A DNA stretch of 8,686 nucleotides from contig JAFVTZ010000043.1 of NCBI GenBank assembly GCA_017502965.1, positions 1 to 8,686 of the forward strand, given 5' to 3'. This document shows positions 1 through 7,749 of this stretch, piece after piece. Source of the stretch: Clostridia bacterium (GTDB lineage Bacteria; Bacillota; Clostridia; Oscillospirales; Acutalibacteraceae). Under the pieces are notes generated by a model. The model saw nothing but the letters and a program-made list of their open reading frames with translations. It made no database searches and had not been told where the DNA came from. The stretch's first letter is position 1. Each line of letters begins with the position of its first letter. The position numbers and the translations under genes are program-made.

Positions 1-987
1 AAAACTCAGGTTTTTTCATTTTATAAAAATGATGACCTCACCCGACGCGGACTTCACGTACAACTCGTTTCAAGAATTGCTCGGACTATCGGCAAGGCTT
101 TGGGGCTTAATCTCGATTTAATTGAGGCAATTGCTCTCGGTCACGATATAGGCCACACACCTTTCGGTCATGCAGGAGAAACATTTTTAGATAAACTTTA
201 CTTTTCTCATACAGGCAGACATTTCAGCCATAACATACATTCCGTAAGAGTGCTCGATAAAATTTTTCCGTATAACATATCTTTGCAGACTTTAGTTGGA
301 ATAGCCGCTCACGACGGCGAAATGGAACTTGCCGAATACTACCCTCAACCAATCAAAGATTTCGAGGAGTTTGACCTGAAAATTGAGGCTTGTTATAAGG
401 ACAAAACAAAGATTAAAAAACTCGTGCCGTCTACACTTGAAGGCTGTGTTATGAGAATATCGGATATTATTGCCTATCTCGGCAAAGACAGGCAGGATGC
501 CGAAAAAGCGCATATCATAAAAAACAGCGATTTTCAAAGCGGTAAAATCGGCACATATAATGCTGAAATTATCAACAACCTCATAGTTAACATTATTGAA
601 AACAGTTACGGCAAACCTTATATAAAAATGGACACCGAACATTTTAATGCGCTTAAAAAAGCCAAAGCCGATAACTATGAACTCATATATAAAAGCAGTT
701 CGGTTGAGGAGAAACTTAATACTACCGTAAAACCGATGATGGCTGAAGTTTATGAAAAACTGCTTTTGGATTTAACTAACGGCAAACAAAACTCACCTGT
801 TTTCACCCACCATATAAGCTATGTAAATAAAGCGCATTACACCCGTGATACGGCTTATGAAAATACCGAACCGAATCAGATTGTGGTGGATTATATTGCC
901 AGTATGACCGACGATTATTTTATAGACCTTTATGCCCACCTTTTCCCGAAAAGTGATAAAAAAATAATTTATAAAAGTTATTTCTAA
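1..987 (+). CDS. HD-domain dNTP triphosphohydrolase, dGTPase family (5' partial)
   Basis: The reading frame is open from base 1, so the start lies upstream of the window and 328 residues are visible. It resembles the dGTPase family of HD phosphohydrolases, cytosolic metal enzymes that remove triphosphate from dGTP or other dNTPs. The first residues, KTQVF followed by LTRRGLHVQ, match the stretch just after the family's N-terminal arginine motif; His19 would be the first metal ligand. The HD pair is at visible residues 48-49 in LGHDIGHTPFGHAGE, and a later Asp lies in MRISDIIAYLGKDRQDA, as expected for the last ligand. Perhaps 50-70 N-terminal residues are missing (inference). A TTG at 100 could be read as a start, but the homology upstream of it rules this out. 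The gene converges on enolase and ends 1 base before a hairpin terminator. The family is clear; dGTP specificity cannot be told from sequence. Confidence 0.9.
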   Translation, partial: KTQVFSFYKNDDLTRRGLHVQLVSRIARTIGKALGLNLDLIEAIALGHDIGHTPFGHAGETFLDKLYFSHTGRHFSHNIHSVRVLDKIFPYNISLQTLVGIAAHDGEMELAEYYPQPIKDFEEFDLKIEACYKDKTKIKKLVPSTLEGCVMRISDIIAYLGKDRQDAEKAHIIKNSDFQSGKIGTYNAEIINNLIVNIIENSYGKPYIKMDTEHFNALKKAKADNYELIYKSSSVEEKLNTTVKPMMAEVYEKLLLDLTNGKQNSPVFTHHISYVNKAHYTRDTAYENTEPNQIVVDYIASMTDDYFIDLYAHLFPKSDKKIIYKSYF

Positions 988-988
988 A

Positions 989-1021
989 AAACAACCGTGT
1001 TCGCACTGAACACGGTTGTTT
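989..1021. terminator. Bidirectional hairpin terminator between the dGTPase-like gene and eno
   Basis: A perfect 14-bp stem (989-1002 with 1008-1021, core ACAACCGTGTTC) closes a 5-base loop. On the minus strand it is followed by six T residues (complement of the A-run 986-991, part of which is in the stem), a canonical intrinsic terminator for transcripts coming from eno. On the plus strand the tail is only moderately T-rich (TTGTTTATATT), but the hairpin starts right after the stop codon of the dGTPase-like gene, so it probably serves both convergent genes. Confidence 0.85.
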
Positions 1022-1039
1022 ATATTCCTTATTGTTTCT

Positions 1040-1162
1040 AAAAGAATAAAGAAAAAATAATAAATAATAAATATTGTGTTTTGGCGTTGCCAAAACGATT
1101 TATATAAGTTTCGCAAAGCGAAACTCCTTTTTTATTCTTTATTCTTTCTTATTTATTATTTT
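1040..1162. repeat. A/T-rich palindromic element with two stem-loops (possible dispersed or MITE-like repeat)
   Basis: The core holds two perfect hairpins: 1078-1096 (GTTTTGGC, loop GTT, GCCAAAAC) and 1107-1125 (AGTTTCGC, loop AAA, GCGAAACT). The second is followed by CC and six T, so it could also stop plus-strand transcription. The flanks are low-complexity A-rich/T-rich arms with exact inverted matches: AAGAATAAAGAA at 1042-1053 against 1135-1146, and AAAATAATAAATAA at 1054-1067 against 1149-1162. The order of these two blocks is swapped between the arms, so they are not simple terminal inverted repeats. The element reaches into the end of eno and supplies its stop codon. No coding capacity is seen. 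That it is a mobile or dispersed unit is inference; it could also be a pair of ordinary terminators in A/T-rich spacer. Confidence 0.5.
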
Positions 1163-2397
1163 AATTCACTCTCAATTATAAGCAATCGGTTATATTTTGC
1201 AACACGGTCAGTTCTGCAGGGAGCACCTGTTTTTATCTGCCCTGCATTAACGGCAACCGCAAGGTCGGAAATGGTTGTATCTTCAGTTTCGCCCGAACGG
1301 TGGGAAATAACCGCGTTGTATCCGTTTTTGCGGGCAAGTTCTATTACATCAAGTGTTTCTGTGAGAGTTCCTATCTGATTTGGTTTTATAAGAATTGCAT
1401 TTGCAGCATTTAAGGAAATGCCTTTACTGAGCCTTGCGGTGTTTGTTACAAACAAATCGTCACCCACAAGTTGGATTTTACCGCCGAGTCTCTCGGTCAA
1501 CTGTTGCCAGCCGTTCCAGTCCTCTTCGGCAACACCGTCTTCAATAGAAATAACGGGATATTTTGCAATCAGTTGCTCATAGTATTCAATAAGTTCATCT
1601 GCTGTCTTTTTAACCCCTCTTTTAGGAAGTTTATATTCACCGTTTTCATACCATTCGCTGGATGCTACATCCAGCGCTATTTTTATATCGTTTTTGCTGT
1701 AACCCGCTTTTTCAACGGCCTGCATTATAAGTTCTATTGCCTGTTCATCCGATTCAAGATTAGGTGCAAAACCGCCCTCGTCACCGACACCGCAACTCTC
1801 TCCCCTTTCTTTTAAAATCTTACCCAAGGTATGATATATTTCACTGCACTGACGAAGACCCTCAGCAAAACTCACAGCAGAAACTGGGATTATCATAAAC
1901 TCCTGAATATCAATATTATTTGATGCGTGAGCACCGCCGTTTAAAATGTTCATCATCGGTCTTGGCAAAACCGCACTGTTTATACCGCCGAGATACTTAT
2001 AAAGCGGTATTTTAAGGCCACGCGCCGCCGCCTTTGCCACAGCAAGCGACACCGCAAGTATGGCATTGGCTCCAAGACGGGATTTATTTTCTGTGCCGTC
2101 GAGTTTTATCATAGTTTGGTCTATTTTTCGCTGACAGCAAGGGTCAAGCCCCAAAAGGGCAGATTTTATTTCGGTGTTCACAGCATCGACCGCTTTTTTT
2201 ACTCCCTTTCCGAAATAACGTCTGTTGTCACCGTCACGCTTTTCGTGGGCTTCAAACTCACCTGTAGAAGCACCCGAGGGAGCAAGTGCAAAACCCACAC
2301 TGCCGTCACCGAGTGTTACCCTTGCTCCTACTGTTGGATTAGAGCGGGAATCCATCAGTTCAAAGCCCTCAACATTAACTATTTTTAAATTACACAT
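1156..2397 (-). CDS. eno: Enolase (phosphopyruvate hydratase), short at the C-terminus
   Basis: Converts 2-phosphoglycerate to phosphoenolpyruvate in glycolysis; cytosolic and Mg-dependent. The 413 residues align along the family. Catalytic and metal positions are intact: SGASTG loop at 41-46, His157, Glu166 (QEFM), Glu207 (GDEGGF), metal ligands Asp243, Glu286 (SIEDG) and Asp313 (GDDLF), Lys338 (LIKPNQIGT), His366 (SHRSGETED) and Lys389 (QIKTGAP). The start is the ATG at 2397, because AAAGGAG lies 8 bases upstream; an in-frame ATG at 2430 would put that site inside the gene. Oddities: the usual DSRGNPTVE reads DSRSNPTVG (residues 16-24), NGGEHADNN reads NGGAHASNN, and the protein ends at ESELK, about 15 residues short of the typical 428-432 and without the usual Tyr/Phe-rich tail. 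The stop codon sits inside the palindromic element downstream. Probably functional; whether it is the only enolase of the cell is unknown. Confidence 0.95.
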   Translation of the reverse strand: MCNLKIVNVEGFELMDSRSNPTVGARVTLGDGSVGFALAPSGASTGEFEAHEKRDGDNRRYFGKGVKKAVDAVNTEIKSALLGLDPCCQRKIDQTMIKLDGTENKSRLGANAILAVSLAVAKAAARGLKIPLYKYLGGINSAVLPRPMMNILNGGAHASNNIDIQEFMIIPVSAVSFAEGLRQCSEIYHTLGKILKERGESCGVGDEGGFAPNLESDEQAIELIMQAVEKAGYSKNDIKIALDVASSEWYENGEYKLPKRGVKKTADELIEYYEQLIAKYPVISIEDGVAEEDWNGWQQLTERLGGKIQLVGDDLFVTNTARLSKGISLNAANAILIKPNQIGTLTETLDVIELARKNGYNAVISHRSGETEDTTISDLAVAVNAGQIKTGAPCRTDRVAKYNRLLIIESELK

Positions 2398-2405
2398 TTT
2401 ACCAA

Positions 2406-2412
2406 CTCCTTT
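2406..2412 (-). promoter_or_regulatory. Ribosome binding site of eno
   Basis: AAAGGAG on the minus strand, 8 bases upstream of the ATG at 2397. It decides between this start and the in-frame ATG at 2430, adding which would give 11 unmatched N-terminal residues. Confidence 0.85.
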
Positions 2413-2470
2413 AAATTCATTTTCCCTCATTTTTTTGTAATTATTATTAAATTAACTATTTTCTTTTTGA

Positions 2471-2500
2471 TTCTATTGTGTTATACTTATTGTGTATAAT
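2471..2500 (+). promoter_or_regulatory. Candidate sigma-A promoter for the rlmB-metG-tatD operon
   Basis: A perfect TATAAT at 2495-2500 lies in the A/T-rich 127-bp divergent spacer (2398-2524). The best -35 at allowed spacing is weak (TTCTAT, 2471-2476, 18-base spacer). A start near 2507 would leave a leader of only about 18 bases before the ATG at 2525, with the GAGG site just inside it. No riboswitch, T-box or operator is visible in the spacer, and no convincing minus-strand promoter for eno could be picked out. Confidence 0.5.
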
Positions 2501-2524
2501 TATGTTTTGAGGTATTATATAATA

Positions 2525-3283
2525 ATGGAAGAAAAAAGTAAAGAACAACAAACAAATATTATTTGCGGAAGAAATCCTGTTTTAGAAGCCGTGCGTTCAG
2601 GCAGAGAAATAGACAGATTGCTTGTGGCACATGGAGTAAGCGGCGGCTCGGTTACGGAAATTATCGCAAAATGCAAATCAAGAGGAATTCTGATAAAGGA
2701 AATAAGCCCCCAGAAACTAGATTACTACTGCGGCGGCGCAAACCATCAGGGCGTAGCGGTTATGTTTGCCGCTCAGGAATATTCCACACCCGAAGAAATA
2801 CTTGAGGTTGCAAATTCGCGCGGAGAAAAACCCTTTATAATAGTTTGCGACGAGATAGAAGACCCGCACAACTTGGGCGCTATAATCAGAACAGCCGAAG
2901 CCTGCGGTGTTCACGGAATAATTATTCCGAAACGCAGAAGTGCATCCCTTAATGCAACTGTTGCGAAATCCGCAAGCGGAGCTCTTGAATATATGAAAGT
3001 GGCAAGGGTTACGAATATTCCTAACACAATTGATTTTCTTAAAAATCAGGGTGTGTGGGTATTCGGTGCGGATATGGACGGCGAGGATTACTCAAAAACC
3101 GATTTTGACACGCCTTGTGCACTGGTTATAGGAAACGAAGGAAAAGGCATCGGCACTTTAACCGCCAAAAAGTGTGACGGAATAATAAGTCTGCCAATGT
3201 GCGGAAAAATAAACTCACTCAACGCATCTGTTGCGGCGGGTGTGCTTATGTATGAAGTTGTACGCAAAAGGAGAACTAAATGA
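2525..3283 (+). CDS. rlmB: SpoU/TrmH-family 23S rRNA 2'-O-ribose methyltransferase, RlmB-like
   Basis: A 252-residue SPOUT enzyme that would methylate the ribose of a guanosine in 23S rRNA (Gm2251 in E. coli numbering for RlmB) using S-adenosylmethionine. The N-terminal L30e-like substrate-binding domain (about 11-85) begins CGRNPVLEAV and contains the NHQGVAV signature at 73-79. The knotted methyltransferase domain has motif 1 at 109-127 (DEIEDPHNLGAIIRTAEAC, with Asn116 and Arg122), motif 2 at 200-209 (LVIGNEGKGI) and motif 3 at 221-236 (ISLPMCGKINSLNASV). All three motifs are complete. The ATG at 2525 is chosen because homology starts there; a GTG at 2492 overlaps the -10 box. GAGG lies 12 bases upstream, rather far. 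The stop overlaps the next start (ATGA at 3280-3283). The family is certain; RlmB rather than another SpoU paralogue is likely but not proven. Confidence 0.9.
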   Translation: MEEKSKEQQTNIICGRNPVLEAVRSGREIDRLLVAHGVSGGSVTEIIAKCKSRGILIKEISPQKLDYYCGGANHQGVAVMFAAQEYSTPEEILEVANSRGEKPFIIVCDEIEDPHNLGAIIRTAEACGVHGIIIPKRRSASLNATVAKSASGALEYMKVARVTNIPNTIDFLKNQGVWVFGADMDGEDYSKTDFDTPCALVIGNEGKGIGTLTAKKCDGIISLPMCGKINSLNASVAAGVLMYEVVRKRRTK

Positions 3284-5805
3284 AATTCTTTTCAAAAGAT
3301 AAGAACGAACCTTTCTTTTTTGCAGTAGACGAAAATGAAAGTGCAAAAAAGGAGAAGATTAAAAATCCAACCGCTCTCACCCCCGAAGAGGTATTGGGAA
3401 TTGAAGAACAGCCTCACGAAAGGTTTGATTCAAACAGTGCGCTTGACAATTTGAAAAAGCGCCTTTCCTCTGCGGCAGCAGGTGAAGAAACAGAGCAGAA
3501 AAAGCCTGCTCCCCAAACAAAAAAGGCAGAAACCACAGAAGACGAAACCAAAAAGCCTTCACTGCTTGACAAATGTATGCCTTACATTCTTGACGAAAAC
3601 GGCAAAGAAGCGGTTGAAAGTGAACCTCTTTACAAATTACAGAGCGTTGCTGATATTCTGAAAGCGGACAGTGAAAAAACTCTCAAGCGTATTTCAGAAA
3701 AGTATGATATTTCTTTTGACGATTTGGGACACAGTATATATCTTTCCCCCGAAATTACAGATGAACCTCAGGCTACAGATGTAAAACCCGAAATCACTGA
3801 AGAAGAAAAAACGCCTGTTAAAAAAGAAATCAGGAATATACAGTCGAATGTTCCGTTTATAATATCGGATATCGATATACCAATTCAGCCCGAAAACGAA
3901 GAAAAGGAAGATGAAGACCTCAGCCAGAGCGCTACTGTTACTTTCACTCCTGTTTCTTCGAACGCTCCGTCCGGTTCAAGAATAAGCGTTTCTACAAAGA
4001 CACAGCCTATTGACCTTACGGGAGAAATCGTAAAACTTCCTGAAAACTTAGCCCAAGAAAAGGCAGACGAGTTTCGCCTTGAAGAGGATGCTTTTGAAGA
4101 ATACACTCCTAAAGAGGAGTATACCGACGAAAAAAGCGGTGCAAAACTGTTAAGAAGGTTTTATATTGCAAAACGCAATACATTCATAACCGCAACATTA
4201 TCGGTTCTGATAACATTATTGCTATGCTTTATGAAACTGCCTTTTATGACGGGAGTTTTACTTGCATATACTACTGTCAGTATGATAGTATGTTCCTCAC
4301 TTGCGGCCCTAAACATTATTATAAACTTTAAGATGTTTCTGTCAATTCCAAAAATTTTCAGCCGCTCTTCTTCTCCTGATAATGCGGCGGCTTTAGCCTC
4401 TTTGTTGACTGTGCCTTATGCCGTATTATCGATTATAAATAACGAGATTTTCCTTGATATGCTGATTCTACTGTCAGTAATACTTTGTTTCAGAGCACTC
4501 GGTGCTTTTTGGAAAGCATCCTATATGCTGACAGGACTAAAACAAGTAACCTCAAACAGTCAGAAAAAATCTGTTAAACTGCTGAGCGACCCTGCTATAA
4601 CCCAGTCCATGGCAAAAAATGCTATTGAGGGGGATATCCTTATTGCATCAGAGCAAAAAACAACTCAGATAGGCTCGTTTATGAAATACTCCACTTTCGG
4701 AGAATTTTTCGGCGGAAGGTTCCCTCTTATTACAATTTTTTCGCTTATCTTGTCGGCAATAGTCGGTTTAGGATGCGGATTCTATTTTGAAAGTATTACA
4801 TCGGGATTTTATGCCGCAGCGTCAATACAGTGTTTTACAGCGTTGCCTTCCCTTTTCTTTATCGACACTCTGCCTCTTTACTCCGCTTCTAAAAGACTTT
4901 CAAAAGTAGGAGCTGTTATCGCAGGAAAAGCGGGAGCAGGAAGTATTGAAATGGCGAATGCCGCAGTGCTCGCATCTCATCAACTTTTCCCTTCGGGAAC
5001 GGTAACACTCCACCGAATGCAAGTGTTATCCGAGAATAATCTTGAAGACACAATAGTGCGCGCCGCTTCTCTTACCGATGCGCTTGACAGCCCTTTATCC
5101 CCTATTTTCAAGAAAATAGCAGGAACTGGCAATATAACCGCACTTCCCGATTCTGATACAGTTAAATACGAAGACAGAATGGGTATTTCGGGATGGGTTG
5201 ATAACCGACTTCTGTTTATCGGAAACCGCACTCTGATGGAAACCCATAATATTGAAGTTCCGAGCGTGGAAGTTGACCGGAAGATTTTGCGTCAGGGATT
5301 TTTCCCCGTTTATGTCGCAACTGACGATAAGGTCTGCGCATTGCTTATTATAAAGTACAGCGTAAACCCCGAGATTTCGAGAGAACTCAGAAAACTCACA
5401 GGCTCAGGCGTTACCCTGCTTATAAACAGCACCGACCCCAACCTCACAGAAGAAATGATTTGCGACTATCTCGGTCTTTATACCGATTCTGTTAAGGTTA
5501 TGACTGCGGCAGGATGCCACATACACAAAAGCAGTGTGCTTCCCACAAAATCCGCAGATGCGCCTGCTTTCCACAAGGGAAACCCTTTGGCACTTCCCAC
5601 TTTACTCAACTGTGCAGGCAAATTTAAAAAATCAAACATTCTGCTTACAGCAATATATATTATATGTGCAGTAATGGCAATTTTCGTCTTTACCTACAGT
5701 TCGTTTGTAGGTTCAGATTCACCTTTGAGCGATATCGTTCTCTTGCTTTACTGCCTGATATCAACTTTAATAACCTATTTGATCTATCTAATGGAAAAAC
5801 CCTAA
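3280..5805 (+). CDS. Degenerate P1B-type ATPase-like membrane protein (probable pseudo-pump)
   Basis: No confident named family; the layout is that of a heavy-metal P-type ATPase without its catalytic residues. Residues 1-290 are acidic, Lys/Glu/Pro-rich and mostly disordered, with a more ordered patch at about 94-156 (SLLDKCMPYILDENG onward). Eight apparent membrane segments lie near 301-320, 323-350, 368-390, 391-410, 481-500, 508-535, 784-807 and 814-837, the 6+2 layout of P1B pumps. Residues 430-470 (with EGDILIA) look like a shortened actuator domain without TGE. CFTALP at 518-523 sits where CPC-A-L-x is expected. FPSGTVT at 570-576 falls where FDKTGTLT should be, so the phosphorylated Asp is absent. 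LDSPLSP (602-608) replaces SEHPLA, FIGNRTLME (646-654) matches the N-domain GNxxLM, and INSTD (715-719) replaces LTGDN. GDGxNDAP is missing. The start has AAAAGGAG 6 bases upstream and overlaps the rlmB stop. Function unknown; ion pumping by the usual cycle looks impossible. Confidence 0.8.
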   Translation: MKFFSKDKNEPFFFAVDENESAKKEKIKNPTALTPEEVLGIEEQPHERFDSNSALDNLKKRLSSAAAGEETEQKKPAPQTKKAETTEDETKKPSLLDKCMPYILDENGKEAVESEPLYKLQSVADILKADSEKTLKRISEKYDISFDDLGHSIYLSPEITDEPQATDVKPEITEEEKTPVKKEIRNIQSNVPFIISDIDIPIQPENEEKEDEDLSQSATVTFTPVSSNAPSGSRISVSTKTQPIDLTGEIVKLPENLAQEKADEFRLEEDAFEEYTPKEEYTDEKSGAKLLRRFYIAKRNTFITATLSVLITLLLCFMKLPFMTGVLLAYTTVSMIVCSSLAALNIIINFKMFLSIPKIFSRSSSPDNAAALASLLTVPYAVLSIINNEIFLDMLILLSVILCFRALGAFWKASYMLTGLKQVTSNSQKKSVKLLSDPAITQSMAKNAIEGDILIASEQKTTQIGSFMKYSTFGEFFGGRFPLITIFSLILSAIVGLGCGFYFESITSGFYAAASIQCFTALPSLFFIDTLPLYSASKRLSKVGAVIAGKAGAGSIEMANAAVLASHQLFPSGTVTLHRMQVLSENNLEDTIVRAASLTDALDSPLSPIFKKIAGTGNITALPDSDTVKYEDRMGISGWVDNRLLFIGNRTLMETHNIEVPSVEVDRKILRQGFFPVYVATDDKVCALLIIKYSVNPEISRELRKLTGSGVTLLINSTDPNLTEEMICDYLGLYTDSVKVMTAAGCHIHKSSVLPTKSADAPAFHKGNPLALPTLLNCAGKFKKSNILLTAIYIICAVMAIFVFTYSSFVGSDSPLSDIVLLLYCLISTLITYLIYLMEKP

Positions 5806-5817
5806 GGAGGACTTTTT

Positions 5818-7749
5818 ATGTCAGAAAAACAAAAGTTTTATATCACAACGGCAATAGCCTATACATCCCGCAAACCGCATATCGGAAATGCTTACGATAT
5901 CGTGCTTGCAGATATGATAGCCCGTTACAAAAAAATGATGGGTTTTGATGTTTATCTTATGACAGGCTCTGACGAGCACGGACAAAAAATTGAAGAATAT
6001 GCAAATGCGGCAGGTATTTCTCCCAAAGAATATGTTGACAATGTTTCGGGGCAGATAAAAGCTGTATGGGACAGTCTTAACACAGGCTATGATAAGTTTA
6101 TCCGCACTACTGACGATTATCACGAATCTGCAGTTGCAAAAATCTTCAAAAAACTTTATGAGCAGGGCGATATTTACAAGAGCGAGTATGAAGGAAAATA
6201 CTGTGTTCCCTGCGAATCATTCTTCACAGCATCACAGCTTGTAGACGGAAAATGCCCTGACTGCGGACGCGAGGTTATCGATTCCAAAGAGGAAGCATAT
6301 TTCCTGAAACTCAGCAAATATCAGGATAAACTGCTTGAATATTACGAGCAGAATCCCGATTTTATAAAACCCGAATCCCGCAAAAACGAGATGATAAACA
6401 ACTTCTTAAAACCCGGTCTTTCAGACCTCTGTGTTTCGCGTTCTTCTTTCAAATGGGGTGTTCCCGTACCGTTTGACGATAAGCATGTTATATATGTCTG
6501 GATAGATGCCCTTTCAAACTATATCACAGGTGTAGGCTACGACCCTGACGGCTCTTCTGAAAATTTTGAAAAACTCTGGCCCGCTGATTTGCATGTCATC
6601 GGAAAAGACATTGTCCGCTTCCATACTATTTACTGGCCTATAATCCTTATGGCTCTGGGACTTCCGCTTCCGAAGCAGGTGCTCGGTCATCCTTGGGTGC
6701 TTGTTGGGGAAGACAAAATGTCCAAATCAAAAGGCAATGTTATTTATGCTGATGAACTTGCAAACCGTTTCGGCATTGATGCTGTGCGCTATTATCTGCT
6801 TTCGGAAATTCCTTTCACTCAGGACGGCACTATAACCTACGAAAGTTTTATAGCAAAATACAATGCTGACCTTGCAAATACTCTCGGAAACCTTGTAAAC
6901 CGCTCTATCGCTATGACAAACAAATATTTCGGCGGTAAAGTTTCTAGAGGTGAAATAAACGAGACTTGTGACCGCGAACTTATTGCCTGCGCAGAGGATG
7001 TTATTAAATCCTATTATAAAAATATGGATATCTATCACAATGCAGATGCTTGTAATGCAATAATGACCCTTGCAAAGCGCTGTAATAAATATATTGACGA
7101 AACCACCCCTTGGGCACTTGCAAAAGACGAAGCAAATAAAGAAAGACTTTCGGCTGTGCTTTACAATCTGCTTGAATGTATCCGTTTGCTCGGCATTATG
7201 TTAAGCCCCATTATCCCCCAGTGTTGCGAAAGCATTAAGTCACAGTTGCAGGTTGATAATGACACACTTTCTTTCGGCGAAATCAAGGATTACTCTGTAG
7301 GAGAGGCATCTGCTCTGTTTGCCCGCCTTGATGCAGCAAAGGTTCTCGAAGAAATTGCCGCCGAACAGGAAGCTGCAAAAAAAGCGGCAGAGGCTGCAAA
7401 TGAGGCAAATGTTGCTACTCTCGCTCAGATAGGAATAGAGGATTTTGCAAAGGTTGAACTCAAAGCTGCAAAAATTGTTGCCTGCGAGCCTGTTCCCAAG
7501 GCTAAGAAACTTCTGAAACTCACCCTCAATGACGGCAGCGGTAAAGATAGAATTGTAGCTTCGGGAATTGCAAAATACTATAAGCCCGAAGAACTTATCG
7601 GCCATACAGTAATTGTTGTTGCAAACCTCAAACCTGCTGTTCTTTGCGGTGTTGAGTCAAATGGTATGATTCTTGCCGCAGACTGCGCTGAGGACGATGT
7701 TAAAGTTTTATTTATCGACGGTGTACCCGAGGGCAGTAAAATAAGATGA
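5818..7749 (+). CDS. metG: Methionyl-tRNA synthetase with C-terminal tRNA-binding domain
   Basis: Charges tRNA-Met with methionine using ATP; cytosolic class I synthetase, 643 residues, a normal length for the form carrying the C-terminal domain. The Rossmann catalytic domain shows HIGN at 21-24 and KMSKS at 300-304. A zinc knuckle in the connective domain has Cys129, Cys132, Cys146 and Cys149. YVWIDAL (226-232) and GKDIVRFH (262-269) belong to the active site. The anticodon-binding helical domain covers about 345-500, followed by an Ala/Glu-rich helical linker (about 505-535). An EMAP/Trbp111-like OB-fold fills 540-643 and is expected to bind tRNA and support dimers. The start ATG has a near-perfect AAGGAGG (5804-5810) with a 7-base spacer; this site overlaps the stop codon of the preceding gene, so the two are likely co-translated. 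There is no room for a T-box leader. The TGA overlaps the tatD start. Confidence 0.97.
   Translation: MSEKQKFYITTAIAYTSRKPHIGNAYDIVLADMIARYKKMMGFDVYLMTGSDEHGQKIEEYANAAGISPKEYVDNVSGQIKAVWDSLNTGYDKFIRTTDDYHESAVAKIFKKLYEQGDIYKSEYEGKYCVPCESFFTASQLVDGKCPDCGREVIDSKEEAYFLKLSKYQDKLLEYYEQNPDFIKPESRKNEMINNFLKPGLSDLCVSRSSFKWGVPVPFDDKHVIYVWIDALSNYITGVGYDPDGSSENFEKLWPADLHVIGKDIVRFHTIYWPIILMALGLPLPKQVLGHPWVLVGEDKMSKSKGNVIYADELANRFGIDAVRYYLLSEIPFTQDGTITYESFIAKYNADLANTLGNLVNRSIAMTNKYFGGKVSRGEINETCDRELIACAEDVIKSYYKNMDIYHNADACNAIMTLAKRCNKYIDETTPWALAKDEANKERLSAVLYNLLECIRLLGIMLSPIIPQCCESIKSQLQVDNDTLSFGEIKDYSVGEASALFARLDAAKVLEEIAAEQEAAKKAAEAANEANVATLAQIGIEDFAKVELKAAKIVACEPVPKAKKLLKLTLNDGSGKDRIVASGIAKYYKPEELIGHTVIVVANLKPAVLCGVESNGMILAADCAEDDVKVLFIDGVPEGSKIR

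Noticed and set aside
100..102. TTG as the start of the dGTPase-like gene
   Set aside because: The frame is open to base 1 and the upstream residues (KTQVF, LTRRGLHVQ) match the family, so the gene is simply cut by the window edge.
1120..1160. Frameshifted enolase tail downstream of the stop
   Set aside because: The DNA after the stop is low-complexity A/T and palindromes; no frame gives the expected C-terminal residues.
1471..1815. Plus-strand open frames inside eno, and similar frames opposite the other genes
   Set aside because: They lie wholly within well-supported genes, lack ribosome binding sites and resemble no known family, so they are shadows.
2398..2430. Longer enolase starting at 2430
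   Set aside because: The 11 extra residues match nothing in the family and would contain the AAAGGAG site that fits the ATG at 2397.
2492..2524. GTG start at 2492 for the rlmB-like gene
   Set aside because: It lies within and just before the TATAAT box, has no ribosome binding site, and adds residues outside the family homology.
4987..5007. Functional P-type ATPase with a normal DKTGT site
   Set aside because: The equivalent stretch reads FPSGTVT, and no DKTGT or GDGxNDAP occurs anywhere in the 841 residues.
5700..5817. T-box leader or own promoter for metG
   Set aside because: The upstream DNA is coding for the ATPase-like protein to within 12 bases of the ATG, and no T-box sequence is seen.
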